Positions 35,843-44,280 of a stretch of DNA of 64,000 nt are shown here, piece after piece. A program made the position numbers and the translations under genes. Every line of letters begins with the position of its first letter. Positions within the stretch are counted from its first letter, which is position 1. This DNA comes from JBFJKD01 sp041600415. GTDB lineage: Bacteria > Pseudomonadota > Gammaproteobacteria > Pseudomonadales > Porticoccaceae. The notes beneath the pieces are model-generated. The model saw nothing but the letters and a program-made list of their open reading frames with translations, was not told the origin of the DNA and ran no database searches. The DNA lies in contig JBFIKF010000004.1 of assembly GCA_041600415.1 (NCBI GenBank), positions 248,001-312,000 of the forward strand. The letters run 5' to 3'.

Positions 35843-36400
35843 TCAAAGTTTGGCAATCAGTACACAGGTGGCGCCTGAACCACCGTATTGCGGTGGCGCG
35901 CTGTGAAAAGCGAGTACCCCAGCCATATTCTGCAACCACTGATTTACCCAGCTTTTCAGTAGCGCCGGGCGAGCACGCCCCACGCCTTTGCCATGACTGA
36001 TAAGGACACAGCCCATCCCGTGCCCGGCGGCCTGCGCAATAAACTGCTGCACCGCTGCGCGGGCCTGGACAACCGTCAGGCCGTGCAGGTCGAGCGTGGT
36101 CGCCTCATCGTATCGAGCTCGTCGCAATTTGCGAATCTGGCGATCCTGGACGCCAGGGCGTTTGAAACTGATGACCGCAAACGGCTCAACTGGCTGCGGC
36201 ATGTCGATAGTTTCTGACCACTGCGCTGCCCACGGGGTGCCCGATTTGCCCTCCGCGCGGTCCCGTGTGTCGGCGCTGCGCGCTTCCGTCGTAAGCGAAC
36301 CACCCAAAACCCCGGAACGCGGCCGGGTGCGGCGCGTTAACAACGGTTTTACTGCTCCAACGGTATCGCGAAATAGTTTACTGTCTGCGTCGCTACTCAT
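35843..36400 (-). CDS. Smr-domain protein (SmrA-like)
   Basis: Smr domains are nicking endonucleases or RNases; stand-alone proteobacterial members have been little studied. The 185-residue protein has a basic N-terminal extension and a C-terminal Smr domain (about 100-183) with the hallmark TLDLHGLTV and SHGKGVGRARPALLKSWV. The ATG at 36400 (MSSDADSKLFRD) matches family starts; two ATGs at 36412 and 36418 are also in frame. It is divergent from the acyl-CoA dehydrogenase-like gene. Confidence 0.88.
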   Translation of the reverse strand: MSSDADSKLFRDTVGAVKPLLTRRTRPRSGVLGGSLTTEARSADTRDRAEGKSGTPWAAQWSETIDMPQPVEPFAVISFKRPGVQDRQIRKLRRARYDEATTLDLHGLTVVQARAAVQQFIAQAAGHGMGCVLISHGKGVGRARPALLKSWVNQWLQNMAGVLAFHSAPPQYGGSGATCVLIAKL

Positions 36401-36491
36401 AACCAATAGCATAGACAAAGCAAGTGGCGCTATGCAAACTCAGCTATCAGGCTAGAATACCGACCTGTCCCCTGTCAGATCATCGATCATC

Positions 36492-37595
36492 ATGCACCAT
36501 TCCCTGCAACATGACCCGATTTACCACGACATGGCACGCAAGTGCGCGGCACTGGATTTTGAGCAATCGCTGGCCGCTCAAGAATTCCCGATGGCGCTCT
36601 GGCGCGATATGGCGGAGTGCGGGCTGCTTGATTGCGACTCAGCGACCACTTCCGCACCAAGTATAGCGCCCGCGAATACAGGACTCGACTCGGCACCAGC
36701 GGGCTTCTGGCACACACTGGCTGTCGCCGGTTACGCCCTGACCCATTCAAGTCGCAGCGCCGGGCTCACAACCGGCTGGCTAGGACAGCAACTGGCACTG
36801 TATTTTTTGGCTCAATATGCCCCCACAGAGGTAGCAGCAGCATGCGCCGATGCCGTGCGCAGCGGACGGAGTCTGTGCGCCATCGCTATATCGGAGCCCG
36901 GCGTCGGCGCTCACCCAAAGTATCTGTCGACCACCGCTGCGGCGCAGGGGAGCAACTTCCTGCTAAACGGCCGCAAAACCTTTATCACCCACGGCCCCTA
37001 CGCCGACTGGTTTATGGTGCTGGCCATTACGCGCCGCGAAGGCGAGCGCAAACACTATTCGACCTTTTTACTACCCCGCGATACCCCGGGGCTGTCGCTC
37101 ACACCCCAACCGGATGTCGTTGGTCTACACCCAATTGGACACGCCAACATGAGCCTGACCAATTGTCGGGTACCTCGGACCTCACTTATCGGTGAACTCG
37201 GCGCTGGATTTGCCGCTATTGCCAATCCCCTGCGCTCGCTGGAGGACGGTTTAATGCTATGCCCGTTGGCGGGAGCGGTACAAACGCAAATTGATTTACT
37301 GCGCAGCAGCCAGCCCTCCTGGAATGCGCAAGCGACAGGTACCGCCATCTGTCTCGCGGACTGCGCGGCCAAGTTGGGTATAATGGCCGCGGAGATACTC
37401 GATCGACAGGGCCCGTCCATCGACCTGACGACACTGATTATTGGTGCGCGCACCCTGATCGCCAGATCCCAGGAGATTTTGTCGCAAGCGTGGCAGGACT
37501 GCCCGCAGGCAATAGCCATTGGCCGCGATATCCAGTTATTGCTCAGCATTGGCGGCAAGGCTACCGCCAGTCGCGTCAGTGCCCTGACCAGATAA
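36492..37595 (+). CDS. Atypical acyl-CoA dehydrogenase homologue
   Basis: Acyl-CoA dehydrogenases are FAD enzymes that desaturate acyl-CoA. This 367-residue protein keeps the middle domain with the FAD/substrate motif CAIAISEPGVGAHP (about 130-143), GRKTFITHGPYADWFMV, and a shortened helical C-domain. Where family members have the catalytic Glu in a YEGT or EGTSEI-like stretch before the C-terminus, this one reads LLSIGGKATASRV, with no Glu. It may have a non-dehydrogenase role or use a base elsewhere. It is 126 bp before the MoxR gene on the same strand, so it could be part of that unit. Confidence 0.8.
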   Translation: MHHSLQHDPIYHDMARKCAALDFEQSLAAQEFPMALWRDMAECGLLDCDSATTSAPSIAPANTGLDSAPAGFWHTLAVAGYALTHSSRSAGLTTGWLGQQLALYFLAQYAPTEVAAACADAVRSGRSLCAIAISEPGVGAHPKYLSTTAAAQGSNFLLNGRKTFITHGPYADWFMVLAITRREGERKHYSTFLLPRDTPGLSLTPQPDVVGLHPIGHANMSLTNCRVPRTSLIGELGAGFAAIANPLRSLEDGLMLCPLAGAVQTQIDLLRSSQPSWNAQATGTAICLADCAAKLGIMAAEILDRQGPSIDLTTLIIGARTLIARSQEILSQAWQDCPQAIAIGRDIQLLLSIGGKATASRVSALTR

Positions 37596-37721
37596 CCTGC
37601 GCAGCGCCTTACCGAGTACTGGCAATAATCGCGCTGCGGCGCAGGTGACCTGACGCCACTGCCAAATATTTTCAGCGGCATCCGCGCTGTTTAGTAACGT
37701 AAATTCAATGTAAAGAGACTT

Positions 37722-38672
37722 ATGAAAAATCTGTACCAGGACAAATTTAACTCAGTCGCCGAAATCCAGGCGCGCTTTGAAGAAGCCAAATATATTTGCA
37801 GCGACCAGATCGCCACCTGCGTATATATTGCTCACAATCTGCAAAAACCGGTGATGGTAGAGGGGCCGGCGGGGGTCGGTAAAACCGAGTTGGCCAAAAC
37901 CACCGCGCAGATTCTCGACGTACCACTGGTGCGCCTGCAGTGCTACGAAGGACTGGATGAATCGAAAGCACTGTATGAGTGGAAGTACGCCAAACAATTG
38001 CTATACACGCAACTGCTCAAGGACAAACTTGGCGAGTTACTGGAAGACGCCAGCAACCTGCGCGAATCCGTGGACAAAATACACAGCCACGAAGATATTT
38101 TTTTCTCGGAAAGTTTTCTCGAGCCCCGCCCGTTATATAAGGCGCTCCACGAAAAACATGGCTGCGTACTGCTAATCGACGAAGTGGATAAATCAGACCA
38201 CGAATTTGAAGCATTTTTGCTGGAGGTGTTGTCAGATTTTCAGGTATCTATTCCGGAACTCGGCACCATTAAGGCAACCACCACGCCGCTGGTATTTTTA
38301 ACCAGCAATAATAGCCGCGAAATGAGCGATGCCCTGAAGCGCCGCTGCCTGCATTTGTACGTCCCCTATCCAGATGCAAAACTCGAGAGTCGCATTCTGT
38401 CGACGCGAGTACCGGAATTGTCGCAAACACTGCGCAGCGAAGTGGTGAGTTTCGTACAACAGTTGCGGGATCTGGATCTAAAAAAAGTGCCGTCTATATC
38501 CGAAACCATCGACTGGGCCAAAACCCTGTTGCTATTACACACCGAGCACCTGGAACCGGCCATGGTCAGGCAAACCTTAAATGTTCTGCTAAAATTTGAA
38601 TCGGATATCGTTGCCACGCAGGATCATCTCAGAACCTTTGTCGAGAAGGCGCACCAATATTCGACCAAATAG
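37722..38672 (+). CDS. MoxR-family AAA+ ATPase
   Basis: MoxR ATPases act as chaperones, often with a VWA protein encoded beside them. This 316-residue protein is a single AAA+ module: Walker A GPAGVGKT (48-55), Walker B LIDEVD (151-156), sensor 1 around LTSNNSREM, and the arginine-finger region ALKRRCLHLYVPYPD. It lacks the extra C-terminal LARA domain of RavA. The VWA gene starts 47 bp downstream. In other bacteria close homologues (CoxD) help mature molybdenum hydroxylases, but no such enzyme is encoded in this window. Confidence 0.9.
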   Translation: MKNLYQDKFNSVAEIQARFEEAKYICSDQIATCVYIAHNLQKPVMVEGPAGVGKTELAKTTAQILDVPLVRLQCYEGLDESKALYEWKYAKQLLYTQLLKDKLGELLEDASNLRESVDKIHSHEDIFFSESFLEPRPLYKALHEKHGCVLLIDEVDKSDHEFEAFLLEVLSDFQVSIPELGTIKATTTPLVFLTSNNSREMSDALKRRCLHLYVPYPDAKLESRILSTRVPELSQTLRSEVVSFVQQLRDLDLKKVPSISETIDWAKTLLLLHTEHLEPAMVRQTLNVLLKFESDIVATQDHLRTFVEKAHQYSTK

Positions 38673-38718
38673 CTTGTTATCACCAGGCTCGGGCAATACA
38701 ACTTCAGGTAAGTGAATC

Positions 38719-40104
38719 GTGCAACAGACCCTGGAAGATTTCTATAAGGCGGTACGCTCGGCAGGCGTAAAAATTTCGCCATCGGACAGCATAGAAACCA
38801 GCCAGGCCGTTTCCCTGGTTGGCTATCGCAGCCGCGCCATTCTCAAGGATGCATTAGTCGTCAGTCTCGCCAAATCGGTCGAGGATGAACTTTTAATTAA
38901 CGAATGTTTCGATCAATTTTTTAATACCAACAGCTTTCAAAACAATGCTTCAGCTGACGCCGACGAGGACGCCACAACCTCCGAATCAGATACAGCGCAA
39001 CAACCACAAAATATGGAGCAAGGTTATGTCGGCGAATCGCCATTGGCGAAAATGTTGCTGGCCCGCGATACCGCCGAACTAAATATTGAAATGCGCCGGG
39101 CCGCACGGGCGGTGGGCCTGACGGATATCTGGTTTTTCACGCAAAAAAGTCTCTACACCCAGCAAATTATGCAAAATATGGGGCTTCGGGACATTCAGTC
39201 TGAAATAGCCACCCTCGGCAAGAGCGATTGCCCCTCCGCTATCGCCGCAGCGAGTGCCCTGCGCGACGCCAGGGCGTATCTGTATGAGGAGGTGCGGGAT
39301 TTCGTCGAGCAACAACTCTCCATGTTTGGACGCAACGCGGCGCAAACGCTTCGCGAAGACCACCTGAAAAGCGCCAAACTATCCAACGTCGAGCAACGGG
39401 ATTTCCATATCATGCACGACCTGGTGCGCAAAATGGCGCAGCGCCTGAGTACCATGTACGCTAAAAAACGTAAACGCGAGAATCGCGGTCAACTCGATTT
39501 TCGCAAAACTTTGCGCAATAACGTCGCCTTTGACGGAACCCTGTTTGACCTGCACTGGAAGCGTCGCTATATCGACAAGCCAAGACTCCTGGTGCTGTGC
39601 GATGTCAGCGGCTCGGTGCAGGCCTATGCCAGATTTTTGCTGTTGCTGCTGTACAGCCTGAGTGACGTAATGCAACGCATCGACTGCTATGTATTCACCG
39701 GCAACCTGGTTTGCGTGGACGATATTTTTGAACATTATCCGGTACAACAGGCTATCGAAAAAATAATGCACGAGCACGGTATGGGCGGCTCCAACTACGG
39801 CACCACACTGCTCGACCTCGAAGATCAGTGCATGGACAAAATAGACAATAAAACGACTCTGCTAATATTGGGCGACGCGCGCAACAATAATCTCCCGGCC
39901 CACAGCGACGTGTTGCAAATGGCCTATCAACGGGCTAAACGGGTTATCTGGCTCAATCCCGAACCGGAAACTTTCTGGAAAACCGGGGATTCCGTGATGA
40001 TGCAATATCGACCCTATTGCCACGCCGCCAAAACCTGCAACACATTGCAGCACCTCGAGGCATTGCTGGATAACCTGTTGCGCAGTGCAACCAGCGCTGT
40101 CTAG
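38719..40104 (+). CDS. VWA-domain protein (CoxE-like)
   Basis: This is the likely partner of the MoxR ATPase. The 461-residue protein (GTG start) has an N-terminal helical region, an acidic low-complexity linker (about 75-100), a helical middle region and a C-terminal VWA domain (about 285-455). All MIDAS metal residues are present: D295-x-S297-x-S299 (DVSGS), T362 and D386 (LGDARNN). CoxE-like proteins are maturation factors, but the substrate here is unknown. It is convergent with the second PAS-GGDEF-EAL gene, 49 bp away. Confidence 0.88.
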   Translation: MQQTLEDFYKAVRSAGVKISPSDSIETSQAVSLVGYRSRAILKDALVVSLAKSVEDELLINECFDQFFNTNSFQNNASADADEDATTSESDTAQQPQNMEQGYVGESPLAKMLLARDTAELNIEMRRAARAVGLTDIWFFTQKSLYTQQIMQNMGLRDIQSEIATLGKSDCPSAIAAASALRDARAYLYEEVRDFVEQQLSMFGRNAAQTLREDHLKSAKLSNVEQRDFHIMHDLVRKMAQRLSTMYAKKRKRENRGQLDFRKTLRNNVAFDGTLFDLHWKRRYIDKPRLLVLCDVSGSVQAYARFLLLLLYSLSDVMQRIDCYVFTGNLVCVDDIFEHYPVQQAIEKIMHEHGMGGSNYGTTLLDLEDQCMDKIDNKTTLLILGDARNNNLPAHSDVLQMAYQRAKRVIWLNPEPETFWKTGDSVMMQYRPYCHAAKTCNTLQHLEALLDNLLRSATSAV

Positions 40105-40153
40105 CGCAGGCCATTTTAGCCCTGTAATCCTGGCGCCCGAAGGCGATCATTTT

Positions 40154-43100
40154 TCAGCTAACCTTCACACCTTCCCCGCGCCCAAGTCCGCTGTCGGCGA
40201 TATACCTGTCGGAAAATTCCTGTGCAGAAACTGGTTTGCTGAACAGGTAACCCTGAAAGACGCCGCAACCATTTTTCTGTAGAAATGCCAGCTGCGCCTC
40301 GGTCTCTACGCCCTCGGCAACCGTCAACAGGCGCAAATGTTTGGCCATGGCGATAATGGTTTCTACAATGGCCGCATCGTCTTTATCCAGATGGATGTCC
40401 TTGACGTAGGCGCGGTCAATTTTCAACTCGTCGATTGGCAGGTGTTTCAGGTAGTACAGCGAGGAGTAACCCGTGCCGAAGTCGTCAATTGATATTCTGA
40501 CGCCCAACGCTTTCAGTGCTTTCAACGTGGCCGCGGCTTTATCCAGATCGTCGATTAACAAGCCCTCGGTAATCTCCAGAGTGACAAGCTCCGGGGCAAT
40601 CGCTGCGTTCTTGACTGCCTGGGTCACTTCCTCAACAAAACCCGAGTGACGGAACTGCACTGGACTAACATTGATGGAAATACCCAGTGGTGTGCCCTGC
40701 GCATTGGTCTGCCAAACCGCAGCCTGAGCGCAAGCGGTACGCAGTACCCAGCTGCCGATTTCGACGATTAAGCCAGTTTCCTCCGCGACAGGAATAAATT
40801 CATTGGGCATAACCAGGCCGCGCGTGGGATGGTGCCAACGCAGCAACCCTTCTACGCCCACCACCTGGCGTCTGCCATCTGCCTGGGGCTGGTAATGGAT
40901 TTCCAGTTCATTCTTACGTAGTGCGCTACGCAGATCCTGTTCCAGCATAAGCCGCGCGTCGGCGTTGACTTGTAATGCGGGTTGATAGAACGCAATCGTA
41001 TTGCGCCCGCGACTCTTGGCCTGATACATCGCTACATCGGCATGGTTCAGCGCGATTTCTGCGCGCCCTCCATCCTGCGGGAATAGCGCTACACCGATAC
41101 TTGCCGAAATATGGTAGCTGTGGCCACCCAACTCATAGCTATCGGTCAATACTTCGAGGATTTTTTCTCCGACCAATCCCGCCTGATTCGCCGCTTGCAC
41201 AATATCTGAGGACAACGTTGGCAGCATCACCACAAATTCATCACCCCCCAGGCGCGCCACCGTATCCTCTTCCCGCAACAGCGGACACAACCGGTTGGCC
41301 ACCCGTTGCAACAAAATATCGCCTGCGCGATGGCCCAGGCTATCGTTTAATAATTTGAAACGATCCAGATCGATAAACAGTAGCGCACCGTTATTCCCAT
41401 TGCGGGCAGTCTGAGTGCAGGCGCGATCGAGGCGGTCGAGCAGCAAGCGACGGTTAGCCAGACCCGTAAGCGCGTCGTAATAGGCCAGGCGTTCAATTTC
41501 GTTTTGCGCGTCCCTGGCTTCGGTGGCATCGACAATAACGCCGCGTAACAGCGTGCATTCGCCATCTTTATTCTTCTCAAATTCTGCCCGGGTCCTCACC
41601 CAGAGTTCTCTGCCTTGCGCGGTGACAAGACGATAGTCGAGCTTCAGGGACAGCCCGTCCTGCCGGCCCTTGGCGACCACGTCTTCAACCATTTGCACAT
41701 CGTCGGGGTGTATATGTTGGCGGTACTGTGCAAAGGATTCGATTGTCTGTTCTGCTGGCAAATCCAGAATCTCCGCCAGCCCCTGCACTCGCACCGTCTG
41801 CAAGGAAGACAGCTCAAACTCCCAGATAGCGATACGACCCGCGACCGTCGCCAGGTGCGTCATTTTTTCTTTTTGTTCCAGCGTGTCTAACAGAGCCTCC
41901 CGTTCGCGCTCCTGGCGTTTTCTTTCGCCGATTTCGCGAAACGTGCCAACCACGGCTGATTTGCCATCCAGCAATATGCGATTCAAACTCGCCTCAACTT
42001 GAATCACATTGCCGTTGGGGCCGGCGAACAACCATTCAACTGTCCCCTCGGAGCCCTCAGCGACTCCACCCAGAATACGCGCGGCCTTGGTGCTGGATAG
42101 TTCCCCGCAAGGCTGAAAATGCGGAGAAAAATCAATCGGGGACTGCCACAATATTTCACTGCGCGGTCGCTGCAAAATGCGTGCAACGGCATTATTGCAC
42201 TCCACAAATATACCATCTCTGATTACCGCGGAGCCGTCGTACATAGACTCGACCAGCCGTAAGTACTTGCTCTGGCTGTCCTGCAACGCATTGCCCGTTC
42301 GAACCAGATCCGTAATGTCCCGCTGCGTCACAATAAAATGCGTAACGTTGTCGGTATCGTCGACTACGGCTGTGATACATTCCAGAAAGTGCCGTATGGA
42401 CCCGTCGCGATGGCGGTGGAAGGTTCTCCCACGCCAGGCACGACTGCTGTGACTTTGATCTTCGAGAAAGTTCCTGAGCCCCTCATCATTAATATGCGCA
42501 TAGAACTGATACAGCGATTTGCCCAGTAATTCCGTAACACCGTATCCACTCACTTCAGCACAGGCTTTGTTGAGCTGGACAATTATTTTGTCGACATCGG
42601 CAATTAGCGTTGGATCCAGATTTTGAAACACGCTCGCCGTAAGCCGCCGCTCCTCCCGCACCCGGTATTCGTCGCTCACATCCCGAATGGTTAATATCAC
42701 CCCGTCGATATGCCCTTCCGCGTTAAATATGGGAGCGGCACTACCTGCCACGTGAAACGAAGCGCTCGCCGCGTCGCTCACCAGACGCACTCCTTCCGTG
42801 ATCGCCACCACCGCCTCGGCATGTATCGCTCTCGACACCGGACTGGGAATTAACTCCCCGGTAGCGGCATCGATCAAACGCAGAACTCGACTGACGGGCT
42901 CACCACACACGTCTTCACGAGACCAGCCAGTCATGCGTTCGGCCGCGGGATTGATGCGTTCCACAATACCGTGCTGGTCGGTGACCATAACACCCTCCGC
43001 GATCGCTTCCAGTGTTCTGTCCAGACGCTGTTCGCGACCGTAGAGATCTACCAGGGTTTTTTGCAGCTCCTTGCGAGCGGCGTAAATCACTCGCCCCAGA

Positions 43101-43831
43101 TACGCAAATTCTCCGTAGCCACGAAATTCGAAGACTGGTATCTCACCGGATCTGGCTCGACGAATAGTGTTGATAAGTATGCGCAGCGGTCGACCAACAA
43201 ACAGGTAGGCAAAGCCTATCGACACCAGCAGACCAAGTGCCACCAAACTCAGCATTACAACGGCATCGTCCCTCAGCTCCGCGAAAATTTCCTGCTGACC
43301 GTGAGCCAGGTCGTAATCCAGAAACAGTAGTCCGTGGTCTGGTTTCGCAGCGGTGTTTGCATCTGTCGGGTCAAACTCGGTTATAAAGCGGATCGGGTAA
43401 TAGCCAACAATCCTGTTGCGCCCGGTATCGAGCGCGAGCACAGGCGTATCCCTGGCCACAACGTCCGCTGCTTGCTCTGCATTAAAGTCCGGGAGCACCG
43501 CAGTCGGGGATTTTTGCTCCCACGTCGGGTTACTGGTCCCGATAATACGATTGTGATGGTCGACAAGTACAAATGCTCGCACCCCTGGATCAGCACGGAA
43601 AGTAGCTAAAAAATTCCGTGCTTTTGCCTGGTTTTCCGCATCCATTTCGCCACCCAGCACGGGCTGGATACGTCCCAGCACTTCCCGCCAGTTTGCCATG
43701 TGTTCAGCGCGATGTTCGTCACGCAGGCCGTTGTAGTGCACCACAAGCCAGGCGCCGAACACGCCAGCTAACACTACGCAGATAAATGTCGGCAACCAGA
43801 TGCGCAAATTAATCGTATAACAACCCTTCAA
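40154..43831 (-). CDS. Membrane PAS-GGDEF-EAL c-di-GMP enzyme (second paralogue)
   Basis: This protein has the same layout as the one at 31716: transmembrane segment near the N-terminus, periplasmic domain, second membrane segment (about 190-215), several PAS regions, GGDEF and EAL. RLGGDEF is intact with REED upstream (RxxD site). In the EAL domain the signature is EGL rather than EAL (VEGLLRW), but the catalytic IDDFGTGYSS, EITEG, VAEGVET and QGYLFSK are kept. The TTG at 43831 is the preferred start (1225 residues) because AGGAGA lies 7 nt before it; a GTG at 43885 is in frame but has no ribosome site. It is probably bifunctional or a sensor. Confidence 0.9.
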   Translation of the reverse strand: MKGCYTINLRIWLPTFICVVLAGVFGAWLVVHYNGLRDEHRAEHMANWREVLGRIQPVLGGEMDAENQAKARNFLATFRADPGVRAFVLVDHHNRIIGTSNPTWEQKSPTAVLPDFNAEQAADVVARDTPVLALDTGRNRIVGYYPIRFITEFDPTDANTAAKPDHGLLFLDYDLAHGQQEIFAELRDDAVVMLSLVALGLLVSIGFAYLFVGRPLRILINTIRRARSGEIPVFEFRGYGEFAYLGRVIYAARKELQKTLVDLYGREQRLDRTLEAIAEGVMVTDQHGIVERINPAAERMTGWSREDVCGEPVSRVLRLIDAATGELIPSPVSRAIHAEAVVAITEGVRLVSDAASASFHVAGSAAPIFNAEGHIDGVILTIRDVSDEYRVREERRLTASVFQNLDPTLIADVDKIIVQLNKACAEVSGYGVTELLGKSLYQFYAHINDEGLRNFLEDQSHSSRAWRGRTFHRHRDGSIRHFLECITAVVDDTDNVTHFIVTQRDITDLVRTGNALQDSQSKYLRLVESMYDGSAVIRDGIFVECNNAVARILQRPRSEILWQSPIDFSPHFQPCGELSSTKAARILGGVAEGSEGTVEWLFAGPNGNVIQVEASLNRILLDGKSAVVGTFREIGERKRQEREREALLDTLEQKEKMTHLATVAGRIAIWEFELSSLQTVRVQGLAEILDLPAEQTIESFAQYRQHIHPDDVQMVEDVVAKGRQDGLSLKLDYRLVTAQGRELWVRTRAEFEKNKDGECTLLRGVIVDATEARDAQNEIERLAYYDALTGLANRRLLLDRLDRACTQTARNGNNGALLFIDLDRFKLLNDSLGHRAGDILLQRVANRLCPLLREEDTVARLGGDEFVVMLPTLSSDIVQAANQAGLVGEKILEVLTDSYELGGHSYHISASIGVALFPQDGGRAEIALNHADVAMYQAKSRGRNTIAFYQPALQVNADARLMLEQDLRSALRKNELEIHYQPQADGRRQVVGVEGLLRWHHPTRGLVMPNEFIPVAEETGLIVEIGSWVLRTACAQAAVWQTNAQGTPLGISINVSPVQFRHSGFVEEVTQAVKNAAIAPELVTLEITEGLLIDDLDKAAATLKALKALGVRISIDDFGTGYSSLYYLKHLPIDELKIDRAYVKDIHLDKDDAAIVETIIAMAKHLRLLTVAEGVETEAQLAFLQKNGCGVFQGYLFSKPVSAQEFSDRYIADSGLGRGEGVKVS

Positions 43832-44280
43832 GGGATAATCTCCTGAGAAATTTTTCTGGTAGCCTGCCTTATCGTGGCTAAACACAGGCCGCGGGATGCA
43901 AGCCCCGTTCCGAACCGTGCCAAGTTCCCGGGCCGTGCTCGCGTTACTGCCCTGTTATCGGCGCGCTTCGGGGATTCTTTAACTGCGCATATTTGCCATC
44001 CCCGGGCCCGGGTTTATAGAAAATATTAAATTGATTCAGTTAGCTACTGTGGTATGTAAACATCCTGGGTCACCGGGTAAGGCACTATCCCCGATACTCG
44101 CCGCCTGCGGAACGACACCCGATGGCTGGTTGCCCAGCACACCGCAGGTGCCGGCGACGCCCGGGTTCTTGACACCTATTAAGGGATTGTTAACACTGCG
44201 GTTCGAAGCTGCTCTGCCCAGGCGGCCAACAGCAAAGTAAAAACAACTGTCTAAAAGCTTTTTCAATGCGAGAATATCCT
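43832..44280. other. Divergent intergenic region with nested inverted repeats
   Basis: This 449-bp region separates the second PAS-GGDEF-EAL gene (minus) from the flavin monooxygenase gene (plus). It contains a 12-bp palindrome CCCGGGCCCGGG (44001-44012) and the nested set of complementary segments listed next. A minus-strand frame at 44036-44266 is open from a TTG codon, but I do not recognise the product. Confidence 0.5.
44073..44164 (+). ncRNA. Possible structured RNA leader (nested complementary segments)
   Basis: Four pairs nest inside one another: CCGGG 44073-44077 with CCCGG 44160-44164; GCCG 44100-44103 with CGGC 44152-44155; CCTGCGG 44104-44110 with CCGCAGG 44142-44148; GCTGG 44125-44129 with CCAGC 44134-44138 around a TTGC loop. 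It does not match a riboswitch class I know. It ends 116 nt before the monooxygenase ATG. Confidence 0.3.

Noticed and set aside
43885..43885. GTG start of the second PAS-GGDEF-EAL gene
   Set aside because: No ribosome site; the TTG at 43831 has AGGAGA at proper spacing and yields an N-terminus that leads directly into the membrane segment.
44036..44266. Minus-strand frame of 76 codons before the second PAS-GGDEF-EAL gene
   Set aside because: TTG start with a badly spaced ribosome site and unfamiliar product; the region is better described as inverted repeats.
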